A stretch of 64,000 nt of DNA from Ancylobacter polymorphus (GTDB lineage: Bacteria > Pseudomonadota > Alphaproteobacteria > Rhizobiales > Xanthobacteraceae), in contig NZ_JAUSUI010000012.1 of assembly GCF_030813495.1 (NCBI RefSeq), forward strand, positions 83,680-147,679. Direction: 5' to 3'. The stretch's first letter is position 1, and every line of letters begins with the position of its first letter. The notes below the pieces were generated by a model. The model was given only the letters and a program-made list of their open reading frames with translations, had not been told where the DNA came from and made no database searches. Below, in pieces: positions 56,110 to 64,000 of the stretch. A program made the position numbers and the translations under genes.

Positions 56110-57435
56110 TCAGAGCGGCAGGCGGGCGACCGCGCGCATGCCGTTTTCGACCGGGGACAGCTCAAAGCTGCCGCCAAGCGCATCGACCCGCTCACGGATG
56201 CCGAGCAGGCCATAGCCATCGTCGATCGTGCCGTCATGGCGGGGCGAGCCGTCATCGGCAGTGGTCAGGACGATCGCGTCGCCGACCTCGATGTGCAGCG
56301 AAATATGCGTTGGCGTGCCGTGCCGGACGGCGTTGGTCACGCATTCCTGGGCGATGCGGTAGAGGCTGAGCGCCAGAGCGTCCGGCACGGCGTCAATGGG
56401 GCCGGCGAGCGTCAGATCGAAACGGACCGCCGGCACGCGCGCGCGCCAGTTGGCGATCATGCGCTCGACGGCCGGGCGCAGGCCCAGATCATCGAGGTCC
56501 GGCGGGCGAAGCCGGGCCAGCTCGGCCCGCAGGCTGTCCATCATCTGGCCGGAAATCTCGGCGATGCGCGCCCCGTCCTGCGCCGTGCTTTCTCCCGATT
56601 GCGCGATCGCCGCCGCCATGGCCCGGGTCGCCGTGAGGCACTGGCCGAACTCGTCGTGCAATTCGCGCGCCAGCGCCCGCCGCTCATTCTCCTGCACCGA
56701 GAAAAGCCGGCGCGTCAGCTCGGCCCGCACGGCCTGCGCCTCCTGCAGCGCCACCGCCGTCTCGTTCACCGCGCGGCTCAGCCGGTCGAATTCCGCCACC
56801 CGCAGGCGCGGCAGGCGGGCGGCGAAGTCGCCATGCTGCAAGCGCTCGATTCCGCGCACCACAATCGCGAACGGCGCCAGCAACCGGATCATGAGCAGGC
56901 CGGTCAGCAGGGCGCCGCCAATGGCCATGCCCATCGCCACCCGCATCAGGTCGCCCGTGCGGGCCCAGGCGCGGGTGACGATGACGCCGGGATCGGCAAT
57001 CGCCGTCACATAGGCGTCGGTGACGTAGCGGGTGCGCACCGGCACGGCGACCGGCGCCGGCACCAGACCAAGCCGGTTGGCCAGCCAGACGAACCAATCC
57101 GGCGGCGTGGCCGCCGCCAGATAGGGCCCGCAACGACGCTGTATCGGCTGGTCACGGGGGCCGAGCTCGACGCAAATGCCCGGAGCAATGAGGCTCCAGG
57201 CGGGAAATTGCTGCCAGTCACGAAAGACCGGCGTCGGCGCCACGCCGCCGAAGGCCAGCCCCTCGAAACTCGGGCGGGCGGCGATGGCGTCGGAGACGAG
57301 CGTGGCCGTCGTTTGCGCGTCGCGGCGCGCCGCGTTCGCCGTGTCCCACAGCACCCATCCCGCTGCGACGACGAGCGTGAGCAGTCCGGCGGCCAATACC
57401 CGCACGACGAGCTGCGGGACGAGGCCGCGCATCAC
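56110..57435 (-). CDS. NarL-type sensor histidine kinase, MoxY-like
   Basis: The 441-residue kinase has an N-terminal membrane segment (10-28), a periplasmic sensor of about 120 residues, a second segment (about 165-190), a HAMP-like region, the HisKA_3 box 'ARELHDEFGQCLTATRAMAA' with the phospho-His, and the ATPase domain 'LYRIAQECVTNAVRHGTP' and 'GYGLLGIRERVDALGGS'. Two cysteines lie in the sensor part ('GICVELG', 'RRCGPYL'). Its start overlaps the response regulator by four bases. The closest context known to me is MoxYX of methylotrophs, so a methanol-linked signal is possible but unproven. Confidence 0.87.
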   Translation of the reverse strand: MMRGLVPQLVVRVLAAGLLTLVVAAGWVLWDTANAARRDAQTTATLVSDAIAARPSFEGLAFGGVAPTPVFRDWQQFPAWSLIAPGICVELGPRDQPIQRRCGPYLAAATPPDWFVWLANRLGLVPAPVAVPVRTRYVTDAYVTAIADPGVIVTRAWARTGDLMRVAMGMAIGGALLTGLLMIRLLAPFAIVVRGIERLQHGDFAARLPRLRVAEFDRLSRAVNETAVALQEAQAVRAELTRRLFSVQENERRALARELHDEFGQCLTATRAMAAAIAQSGESTAQDGARIAEISGQMMDSLRAELARLRPPDLDDLGLRPAVERMIANWRARVPAVRFDLTLAGPIDAVPDALALSLYRIAQECVTNAVRHGTPTHISLHIEVGDAIVLTTADDGSPRHDGTIDDGYGLLGIRERVDALGGSFELSPVENGMRAVARLPL

Positions 57436-58067
57436 GGCACTGGCACGAGGCCGGCGCGCTGCGCCTTGAGCACGAGGTCGGCATCCCCCGACGCGCCCAG
57501 CTTGGCCCGGATCTGCGACAGGTTGTTCTGAACGGTCTTGGACGAGAGCTGGAGGTCGCGGGCGATGGCGCGGCCGTTCATGCCCCGCATCAGCATGAGG
57601 AGAATGTCCCGCTCGCGCGGGGTGAGGCCGGCGGTGGGGTCGTCCTCGACCACGCTGCGCGCGAAGTCCTGCGCCACATCGGTGGACAGGGCGCGCCGCC
57701 CGCCCATCACCGTCGCGATGGCGCGGACGAGTTCGTCCGGCGGGCTGGACTTGGAGACGAAGCCGCGCGCCCCGGCCGCCATCGCCTTCTGCGCGAACAC
57801 GGCACCCTGATGCATCGAAACGATGAGAATCCGCGCCCGGGGATCGTCCGCCAGGATCGCCTCCACCGCCGGGAAGCCTCCCCCGCCCGGCATGGAGAGG
57901 TCCATCAGCACGATGTCGGGCCGGTGCTCGGCGAAAGCCGCCCGCGCCGCCTCGCCATCGCCGGCCTCGGCGACGACGGAAAGCCCCGGCTGGCGCCCGA
58001 GCAGACGGCGATAGCCCTCGCGCACAATCGGATGATCGTCGACCAGGAGAATGCGGATGGGGTCCAT
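57432..58067 (-). CDS. NarL/LuxR-type response regulator, MoxX-like
   Basis: The 211-residue regulator has a receiver with the acidic pair in 'ILLVDDHPIVREGYRRLL' and phospho-Asp in 'DIVLMDLSMPGGGGFPAV'. The LuxR-type DNA-binding domain is 'LTPRERDILLMLMRGMNGRA' with 'LSSKTVQNNLSQIRAKLGAS'. ATG 58067 is chosen as the conserved start 'DPIRILLVDDHP'; the frame extends further without homology. It forms an operon with the kinase, and the MoxR/Bat genes follow on the same strand. Confidence 0.92.
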   Translation of the reverse strand: MDPIRILLVDDHPIVREGYRRLLGRQPGLSVVAEAGDGEAARAAFAEHRPDIVLMDLSMPGGGGFPAVEAILADDPRARILIVSMHQGAVFAQKAMAAGARGFVSKSSPPDELVRAIATVMGGRRALSTDVAQDFARSVVEDDPTAGLTPRERDILLMLMRGMNGRAIARDLQLSSKTVQNNLSQIRAKLGASGDADLVLKAQRAGLVPVP

Positions 58068-58146
58068 GAGCACACGATAGCGCGGGGGGCGCACGGCACC
58101 AAGAGCCGCGCCCCTGACGCGCGGCGTCGCAAGGTCTCCTGCCCTG

Positions 58147-58506
58147 TCACTCCGGCCTTGATGACAGGCGCGGACGATCCGCCAGCCCGGCGACGCCTTC
58201 GGCATTGTAGCGGGCGATCCAGTTCAGCAGCGTGCGCGGACGTCTATGGGCGCAGGCGGCCGCCTCCGTGAGGCTGGCGCCGGCGCGCACATGGGCCACG
58301 GCTCGCATGCGAAGCGAGGCGCGCAGGCTGGGCGTCTTGCGCGCGAGCAGCCGCAGCGCGTGGGCCGTGAGATCGGCGCGGACGGGCTTGCGGCATCCGC
58401 GCGGGCATCCGGCAGCGACGCCGTCACGACACCTCCGACGCCAGGGTCGCCGCCAGCAAAACCATGCCGAGGCGCGAGAGTCGGTCGAGGAGGGGCAGCG
58501 CGACAT
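58147..58506 (-). pseudogene. helix-turn-helix remnant of an IS630-like transposase
   Basis: The open frame ends with 'ASLTEAAACAHRRPRTLLNW' and 'IARYNAEGVAGLADRPRLSS', the N-terminal helix-turn-helix and linker of IS630-type transposases or related HTH proteins. The DDE domain that should follow is absent. The first 40 residues overlap the end of the ABC ATPase remnant in another frame and have no homology that I recognise. No good start codon or ribosome site lies at the domain boundary. A free-standing small HTH regulator is the alternative. Confidence 0.55.
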
Positions 58507-59548
58507 TCTCCGCCATGGTCAGGTTGGGAAACAGCGCCTGCTTGCGCCGGTCCTCCGGGATCAGCGCCACGCCGATGTCGAGCGCATCGGACGGGCTGTC
58601 GATGCGCATGGGACGCCCCTCGGCGAAGATCTCGCCGTGATAGGCGATGAGGCCGCTGAGCGCCTTCTCGATCTGCTCCATGCCGCCGCCAATGGGGCCG
58701 GTGATGCCGAGAATGTCGCTGCGATGGACGCGCAAGCTGGTCGGGCTCAGCTTGGCGGTGCCGAGCGCCTTCACCTCCAGCGCCACGTCCGGGCGCGCGA
58801 AGCCGGGATTGGCGATTTCAAGGTCCGAGGCCGAGCGGTTGACCATCAGCCGCGTCACTTCCGCCTCGTCGATCTCGCCGCGGGCGAGGGTCGCCACCAC
58901 ACGACCGTCGCGCAGAATGGTCGCCCGGTCGCAGAGCAGCTTCACCTCGTTCAGCCGGTGCGAGATGTAGACGATGGTCAGCCCTTCCGCCTTGAAGCGG
59001 CGGATGAGGGCGAACAGCAACTCGCTCTCGCGCCCGGAGAGGCGGGCCGTGGGCTCGTCGAGGATGATGACCTTGAACTTGCGGTGGAACAGCGTCGCCA
59101 GCGTCAGCATCTGCATCTGCGCGGCGGTGAGCGCGCCGGCGCGGGCGGCGGGGTCGATATCGAGGCCGATGCGGGAAAGAATGCGTCCCGCCTCCCGCTC
59201 CATCGCCCGCCGGTCGATCCAGCGGCTCTCGCTGCCGAGCAGCAGGTTCTCGGCCACGGTCATGTTCCAGGCGAGTTCGGCGTCCTGATAGACCGCGCCA
59301 ACGCCCGCCTCATTGGCCGCCTTGGGCGAGTGGCCGTGGAAGGGCTCGCCCTCGATGCGGATATCGCCGCTGGAGGCGGTGTAGACGCAGGTCAGTATCT
59401 TGATGAGCGTCGACTTGCCCGCGCCATTCTCGCCGAGAAGGCCGTGGATCTCGCCGCGCGCAAGCGACATGTCGATGCCCTTGAGCACATGGACGCCGGA
59501 AAAATCCTCCCGGAGGTCGCGGATTTCGACGATGGGGCGCGCATCCAT
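58424..59548 (-). pseudogene. sugar ABC transporter ATP-binding protein (RbsA/XylG-like), C-terminally truncated
   Basis: The 374-residue frame begins properly at ATG 59548 with GAGG upstream. The first nucleotide-binding domain is complete: Walker A 'LLGENGAGKSTLIKIL', signature region 'LTAAQMQMLTLATLFH' and Walker B 'VIILDEPTARLSGRE'. The second domain starts ('ILGITGPIGGGMEQIEKALS') and reaches 'LIPEDRRKQALFPNLTMAEN', then loses homology after 'LSRLG' and stops. About 130 residues, including the second signature and Walker B, are missing. No permease or binding protein is adjacent. It is probably non-functional. Confidence 0.75.
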
Positions 59549-59589
59549 GACCGACCTCAAATGAACCGAAGGTAAAGTTCTTCGCGGTT

Positions 59590-60572
59590 GAGCAGCGCAT
59601 TGGTGCCCCCGCCGGCTGGAGCTTCGCCGAGCTCCTGCCCTATTTCCGCAAGGTCGAGGCGTTCGAGGGCCCGGCGGGAGAGACGCGCGGACGCGGCGGC
59701 GCCTTGGCGATCACAGAGGTGGGGCTGCGCCCGCCGCTGGCCGACGCCTTCATCGCTGCCGCACAGCAGGCCGGATACGGTCTCAACCGCGACTATAATG
59801 ACAGGCATCAGGAAGGCTTCGGCCATATCAGGCGACCCAGCGCCGTGGCCGCCGCGTGTCGGCCACGTCCGCCTATCTCGATCCGGCACGGGGCAGGCGC
59901 AATCTCGCAATCGTCACCCACGCGCATGTGCTGAAGATCGACGCGGAGGGCCGCCGCGCGGTGGGCGCCACGTTCCGGCGGCACGGGCAGACGGTGGGCG
60001 TCCGGGCGGGGCGCGAGGTCATCCTCTGCGCCGGCGGCGTGCAGACGCCGCACATTCTCGACCTCTCCGGCATCGGCCATCCCACCCATCTCAAGCCGCT
60101 CGGCATCGAGATCGTGCTGGCGCTGCCCGGGGTGGGTGAGAACTACCAGGACCATTTCTGCACCCGCATGAACTGGCGGGTGAACCGCCCCATCACGCTG
60201 AACGAGCAGTCGCGCGGCCTGCCGCTCGCCCGCTCCGTGCTGCAGTATGTCGCGTCCGGCCGTGGAATCCTTTCACTTGGAACGGGGCTCGCTTTCGGTT
60301 TCGTCAAGACCCGGCCGGGACTGAAGGACGCCGATGCGCAGCTTTCCTTCATGCACGTCGATCAGGAGATACGTGAAATCTCGCCCACGATCGTCGCCGC
60401 GCAGGGTTTCGGCGATATCCGCAACACCCGATGCGATGGTCTCGTCGTCGCCTCGCGCGTTCGCACCTCGCTGGTGATGACCCGCTCGGCCCGGGGCTGG
60501 GGTATTTCCCTGCACCATTTCTCGCACATCCCTGTCAGCTTTCCGAAAAAGGCGCCGGAGGTCGACCCCTAG
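59590..60572 (+). pseudogene. GMC family oxidoreductase remnant
   Basis: Two frames share one gene. From 59605 the first reads 'AGWSFAELLPYFRKVEAF' and on to 'NRDYNDRHQEGFGHI'. The second (from about 59830) reads 'ATQRRGRRVSATSAYLDPAR', 'VILCAGGVQTPHILDLSGIG' and 'VGENYQDHF'. They are joined by an apparent one-base loss near 59829-59831 (ATC AG GCG for an expected ATC CAG GCG). The N-terminal FAD-binding Gly-rich region of about 80 residues is missing, and the C-terminal third is degenerate or lost. It resembles choline or alcohol dehydrogenases. Confidence 0.75.
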
Positions 60573-60629
60573 GGCCATACCCGGCACGTATCGGTTTCGC
60601 CCCCCGTCTCACGGCCAGTGCCGGCCCGT

Positions 60630-60658
60630 CTTGATCTCTGGCGCCGGTGTTGCCATCT
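60630..60658 (+). promoter_or_regulatory. heat-shock (RpoH/sigma-32) type promoter of htpG
   Basis: CTTGAT (60630-60635) and CCATCT (60653-60658) are separated by 17 bases, matching the alphaproteobacterial RpoH pattern (CTTGAA, about 17 bases, CCATnT). The -10 ends 33 bases before the htpG ATG. Confidence 0.7.
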
Positions 60659-60691
60659 CAGGCGCCTCGTTCATCCATGTGACGGTTCGCC

Positions 60692-62584
60692 ATGACCACC
60701 GAGACCTTTGAGAGCCGCCCTTTCGAGGCCGATGTTTCCCGTCTGCTGCACATGATGGTGCACTCGGTCTATTCCGACCGCGACGTGTTCCTGCGGGAGT
60801 TGATCTCCAACGCCGCCGATGCCTGCGAGAAGCTGCGTTACGAGGCCATCACCCAACCGGAGTTGCTCGGCGACGATCCCGCCCTCGCCATCACCCTCTC
60901 GGCCGATCCGGAGGCCGGTATTCTCACCATCGCCGATAACGGCATCGGCATGAGCCGCGACGAGCTGATCGAGGCGCTCGGCACCATCGCCCGCTCCGGC
61001 ACGCGCAGCTTCATGGACCGCATCGCCGAGGCGGAGGGTAAAGAAGGCGCCAAGGAAGGCACCCAGCTGATCGGCCAGTTCGGCGTCGGCTTCTATTCCG
61101 CCTTCATGGTCGCGGCGAAGGTGGATGTGGTCAGCCGCCGCGCCGGAAGCGAGGAGGCCTGGCTGTGGTCCTCGGACGGCAAGGGCGCCTTCACCGTCGC
61201 CCCCGTGGCGCTGGAAGAAGCCCCGGCGCGCGGCACGACGGTCACGCTCCATCTCGCCGACGACGCCAGGACCTATGCCGAGCGCTGGACGCTGGAGCGC
61301 ATCGTCAAGGAGCAATCCGGCCATGTGCCGGTGCCGATCCGCTTCATCGAGAAGCCCGGCGCGGAGGCATCCGCGCTTTCCGACGGTGCGGCGCTGTGGA
61401 CGCGCGCCCGCTCCGAGATTTCGGCGCAGGACTACACCGATTTCTACCGCAGCGTCGCCGGCCAGTATGACGAGCCCGCGCTGACCGTACATTTCCGCGC
61501 CGAGGGCCGGCACGAGTATACGGCGCTGGTGTTCGTGCCCGGCGCGCGGCCCTTCGACCTTTTCGACGCCGACCGCAAGGGCCGCATCAAGCTCTATGTG
61601 AAGCGGGTCTTCATCACCGACGATGCCGAGCTGCTGCCGCGCTATCTGCGCTTCGTGCGCGGCGTGGTCGACAGCGCCGACCTCCCGCTCAACGTCTCGC
61701 GCGAGATGATCCAGGACAGCCCGCTGCTGGGCGCCATCAAGAAGGGCGTGACCAACCGGGTGATCTCGGAACTCGCCAAGCTCGCCGATACCGATGCCGA
61801 GGCGTTCGGCAAGGTGTGGGAGAATTTCGGCGCGGTGATCAAGGAAGGGCTCTATGAGGATTTCGAGCGTCGCGAACAGCTGCTGAACCTCGCCCGCTTC
61901 AAGACCACCGCCTCCGGCGAGGGCACGCGCAGCCTCAAGGAGTACGCCGCCGGCCTGAAGGAGAACCAGACCGCGATCTATTACATCGCCGGCGACGATG
62001 CGGCGCGCATCGCCCACTCGCCGCATCTCGAAGGTTTCCGCGCGCGCGGCATCGAGGTGCTGCTGCTGGCCGACCCCGTCGATGCCTTCTGGGTGGCGAA
62101 CGGGCTCGATTATGAGGGCAAGCCGTTCAAGTCGATCACGCAGGGCGCCGCCGATCTCGGACTGATTCCGCTCCTCGATACCGAGGCCCCGCCCGCCGGC
62201 ACGGCGAGCGAGGAGGTGACGGCCCTTATCGGCGCGCTGAAGGCGGAACTGGGCGAGGAGGTCGCCGATGTGCGTCCCTCCGACCGCCTCACCGACAGTG
62301 CGGTGTGCCTCGTGGCCTCGGAGAGCGGTCCCGACCGGCAATTCGAGCGCTTCCTCGCCGCGTCCGGGCGTCTCGGCAGCGCGGCCAAGCCGATCCTGGA
62401 AATCAACCCGCGCCATGCCATGATCGTCAGCCTTGCCGGCAGTACGGACGCCGCCACGCGGGCAGATGCCGCGCATCTTCTGCTCGACGCGGCCCGCGTG
62501 CTCGATGGCGAGCGGCCGGGCGATGCCGCCGCTTTCTCGGAACGGCTGTTCCGGCTGATGGCGCGCGGCCTCGGCACCGTCTAA
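60692..62584 (+). CDS. htpG: HSP90-family chaperone HtpG
   Basis: The 630-residue chaperone has the GHKL ATP site: 'FLRELISNAADACEKLRYEA' with the ATP-binding Glu and Asn, 'ILTIADNGIGMSRDELIEAL', 'LGTIARSGTRSF' and 'IGQFGVGFYSAFMVAAKVD'. The middle domain has 'LYVKRVFITDDAELLPRYLR', with the catalytic-loop Arg in 'LPLNVSREMIQDSPLL'. The C-terminal dimerisation domain is present. It folds and protects client proteins in the cytosol under heat stress. A RpoH-type promoter lies 33 bases upstream. Confidence 0.97.
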   Translation: MTTETFESRPFEADVSRLLHMMVHSVYSDRDVFLRELISNAADACEKLRYEAITQPELLGDDPALAITLSADPEAGILTIADNGIGMSRDELIEALGTIARSGTRSFMDRIAEAEGKEGAKEGTQLIGQFGVGFYSAFMVAAKVDVVSRRAGSEEAWLWSSDGKGAFTVAPVALEEAPARGTTVTLHLADDARTYAERWTLERIVKEQSGHVPVPIRFIEKPGAEASALSDGAALWTRARSEISAQDYTDFYRSVAGQYDEPALTVHFRAEGRHEYTALVFVPGARPFDLFDADRKGRIKLYVKRVFITDDAELLPRYLRFVRGVVDSADLPLNVSREMIQDSPLLGAIKKGVTNRVISELAKLADTDAEAFGKVWENFGAVIKEGLYEDFERREQLLNLARFKTTASGEGTRSLKEYAAGLKENQTAIYYIAGDDAARIAHSPHLEGFRARGIEVLLLADPVDAFWVANGLDYEGKPFKSITQGAADLGLIPLLDTEAPPAGTASEEVTALIGALKAELGEEVADVRPSDRLTDSAVCLVASESGPDRQFERFLAASGRLGSAAKPILEINPRHAMIVSLAGSTDAATRADAAHLLLDAARVLDGERPGDAAAFSERLFRLMARGLGTV

Positions 62585-62645
62585 CGGGCTTCCCTGCCCC
62601 TGGTCGTCGCTTCCGGTTAGGCTGGGACATCGAATCGAGAGAGCC

Positions 62646-63935
62646 ATGTCCCGCCGCACCGGAAGCGCCGACCTTCCCCTTCATGCCGGCCGGGTTCCGC
62701 CCTGGCTGGCGGAGCGGATGACCATTCTCGGCGCGGTCATCAGCGAGGCCATCGTCCATCATTATGGACGCGACGAACTGCTGCGCCGGCTGGCGCACCC
62801 GTTCTGGTTCCAGTCCTTCGGCGCCGTCATGGGCATGGACTGGCACTCCTCCGGCATCACCACCAGCGTCATCGGCGCGCTCAAGCGCGGCTTGCAGCCG
62901 CTCGCCGGCGAGCTCGGCATCCATGTCTGTGGCGGGCGCGGCCGGCATTCGCGCAAGACGCCGCAGGAGCTGATGACTGTGGGCGAGCGCACCGGCTGCG
63001 ACGGCGAGGCGCTGGGAAAGGCGAGCCGCCTCGTCGCCAAGATCGACAGCGCCGCCGTGCAGGACGGCTTCGACCTCTATCTGCACGGGTTCATCGTCAC
63101 CGATGACGGGCATTGGGTGGTGGTGCAGCAGGGCATGAACGACGCGTCCCGGCAGGCGCGGCGCTATCACTGGCTCTCGGAGGGGCTGCAGAGTTTTCTC
63201 GACGACCCGCATGCCGCGGTCGACGGCCCACCGCAGGGCGAGATCGTCAACCTCGCCGATGCCCGCGCCGCACGCTCGCGCAGCGGCCAGTTGGACCTGC
63301 TGGAAAGCCTCGGCCCCGACGGCATCGCCCGCGCCTTTGCCGGTCTCGACGGCGGGGCGGCGCCGCCTGCGCCCGTGAGCGGCCAGCTGGAACTGCCGCA
63401 CCTCATCCTGCCGGCACATCACGAGGTGCGCGCCAAGGACGTGGTGCTGCCGCGCCTGCAGGCGGCGCTGGCGGCGGCGGCGGATCGCGGGCCCGAGGAT
63501 TTCACCGATCTGCTGCTGGTGCCGGGCGTCGGCGCCCGCACCGTGGAAGCGCTCGCTCTGGTGGCGGAAGTGGTGCACGGCGCGCCGTGCCGCTTCTCCG
63601 ATCCCGCGCGCTTTTCCTATGCCCATGGCGGCAAGGACCGGCATCCCTTTCCGGTGCCGCTGAAGGTCTATGACCACACCATCGCGGTGATGAAGGCGGC
63701 GGTGCGCAAGGCCAAACTCGGCCAGTCGGAGGAGCTTGCCGCGATCCGCCGGCTGGACGACCAGGCACGCCAGATCGAGCGCGTCGCCGGTGGGCGCGAC
63801 TGGGACGCCATCGTCGCGGACGAACTGCGCTCATCGCCGCGCTATGGCGGGCGCAGCGTGTTCGGCGCGGAGGACGAACTCCGCGCCGCGCCGGGCGCCG
63901 CTTCGCTCAGAACTTCAGCGAGAACTGGGCGGTGA
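62646..63935 (+). CDS. DUF763 domain protein
   Basis: The 429-residue protein begins 'GSADLPLHAGRVPPWLAERM', the DUF763 start, and has 'GMDWHSSGITTSVIGALKRG', 'HVCGGRGRHSRKTPQEL' and 'VVVQQGMNDASRQARRYHWL'. A helix-hairpin-helix-like 'LLLVPGVGARTVEALALVAE' lies near residue 290, and 'FSYAHGGKDRHPFPVPLKVY' follows. The family is shared with archaea; function is unknown, with a nucleic-acid role hinted by the HhH-like turn. The final 10 codons overlap the convergent autotransporter gene. Confidence 0.85.
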   Translation: MSRRTGSADLPLHAGRVPPWLAERMTILGAVISEAIVHHYGRDELLRRLAHPFWFQSFGAVMGMDWHSSGITTSVIGALKRGLQPLAGELGIHVCGGRGRHSRKTPQELMTVGERTGCDGEALGKASRLVAKIDSAAVQDGFDLYLHGFIVTDDGHWVVVQQGMNDASRQARRYHWLSEGLQSFLDDPHAAVDGPPQGEIVNLADARAARSRSGQLDLLESLGPDGIARAFAGLDGGAAPPAPVSGQLELPHLILPAHHEVRAKDVVLPRLQAALAAAADRGPEDFTDLLLVPGVGARTVEALALVAEVVHGAPCRFSDPARFSYAHGGKDRHPFPVPLKVYDHTIAVMKAAVRKAKLGQSEELAAIRRLDDQARQIERVAGGRDWDAIVADELRSSPRYGGRSVFGAEDELRAAPGAASLRTSARTGR

Positions 63936-64000
63936 AGGCGTTTTGCGAGGCGTCGCCGGCGAGCTGGCCGGCATAGGTGGCGCCGATCTGCGCAGTGGGC
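63907..64000 (-). CDS. autotransporter-type outer-membrane beta-barrel protein (C-terminal fragment in window)
   Basis: The last 30 codons on the reverse strand read 'IGATYAGQLAGDASQNAF' then 'TAQFSLKF' and a stop at 63907. Alternating hydrophobic residues with a terminal Phe are the beta-signal of autotransporter barrels ('GATYSGQLG...ANF' type). The rest of the protein lies beyond the window. It overlaps the end of the DUF763 gene by 29 bases. Confidence 0.65.
   Translation of the reverse strand, partial: PTAQIGATYAGQLAGDASQNAFTAQFSLKF

Noticed and set aside
58147..60572. A novel accessory or defence island
   Set aside because: The parts are recognisable fragments of a sugar ABC ATPase, a GMC oxidoreductase and a transposase-like HTH. 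All are truncated or frameshifted, so decay explains the region.

Overview
The window is one contiguous piece of a high-GC (about two-thirds G+C by eye) alphaproteobacterial chromosome. Gene content and order point to the Hyphomicrobiales, and by inference to a Xanthobacteraceae-type genome. The main clues are an Agrobacterium-like suf operon preceded by an Irr-type iron box, the aroQ-accB-accC-aat-DUF2155-NDUFA12 neighbourhood, a B12-dependent class II ribonucleotide reductase, RNase E with an interrupted S1 domain, and dispersed hairpin repeats of the 'cgagcgaagcgagcctcgaaggatg' kind. Nearly all of it is ordinary core genome. I found no tRNA, rRNA, CRISPR array, intact insertion sequence or prophage.

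Layout. 1-4027: LysE exporter (cut by the window edge), Gre factor, DEAD-box helicase, MscS channel, TfoX-domain protein. 4044-11841, all on the minus strand: an iron-sulfur cluster operon read as nifS-like desulfurase, sufB, sufC, sufD, sufS, sufT, a VOC-fold gene, sufA, with palindromic repeats in three of its gaps. A palindromic iron box (12029-12047) lies between it and a divergent alpha/beta hydrolase. 12926-26168: envelope and housekeeping genes (anmK, tyrS, a very large AsmA/YhdP-like protein, bcp, prfB, a GST, PBP1A, an N-acetylmuramoyl-L-alanine amidase). 26342-29744: rne behind a long leader. 29936-33432: transglutaminase-like protein, an NmrA-type reductase divergent from an HxlR regulator, an aminotransferase. 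33579-40335: M48 protease, DsbA-like protein, aroQ, accB, accC, aat, DUF2155 protein, NDUFA12 homologue. 40426-46567: an MFS exporter, nrdJ with two NrdR-like boxes, and an isolated ImmA/IrrE protease of visibly lower GC.

46649-58067: a GNAT gene, then a D-amino-acid catabolism module (Lrp-type regulator divergent from dadX-dadA, with a perfect 13-bp inverted repeat between them). Next come a seven-gene MoxR/Bat-type operon (MoxR ATPase, DUF58, DUF4381-like, two VWA proteins, TPR protein, BatD-like) in which every junction overlaps, and a MoxY/MoxX-like two-component pair just upstream of it. 58147-60572 is the only decayed stretch: a transposase-like helix-turn-helix remnant against a truncated sugar-ABC ATPase, beside a headless, frameshifted GMC oxidoreductase remnant. 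60630 onward: htpG with a clear heat-shock-type promoter, a DUF763 protein, and the last 30 codons of an autotransporter-type outer-membrane barrel.

I did not find an unmistakably new multi-gene system. The most useful leads are the regulatory sites (iron box, NrdR boxes, dad dyad, HxlR dyad, RpoH promoter), the repeat-punctuated suf operon with its embedded VOC gene, the paired two-component/MoxR-Bat locus, and the scarred region at 58-60.6 kb.
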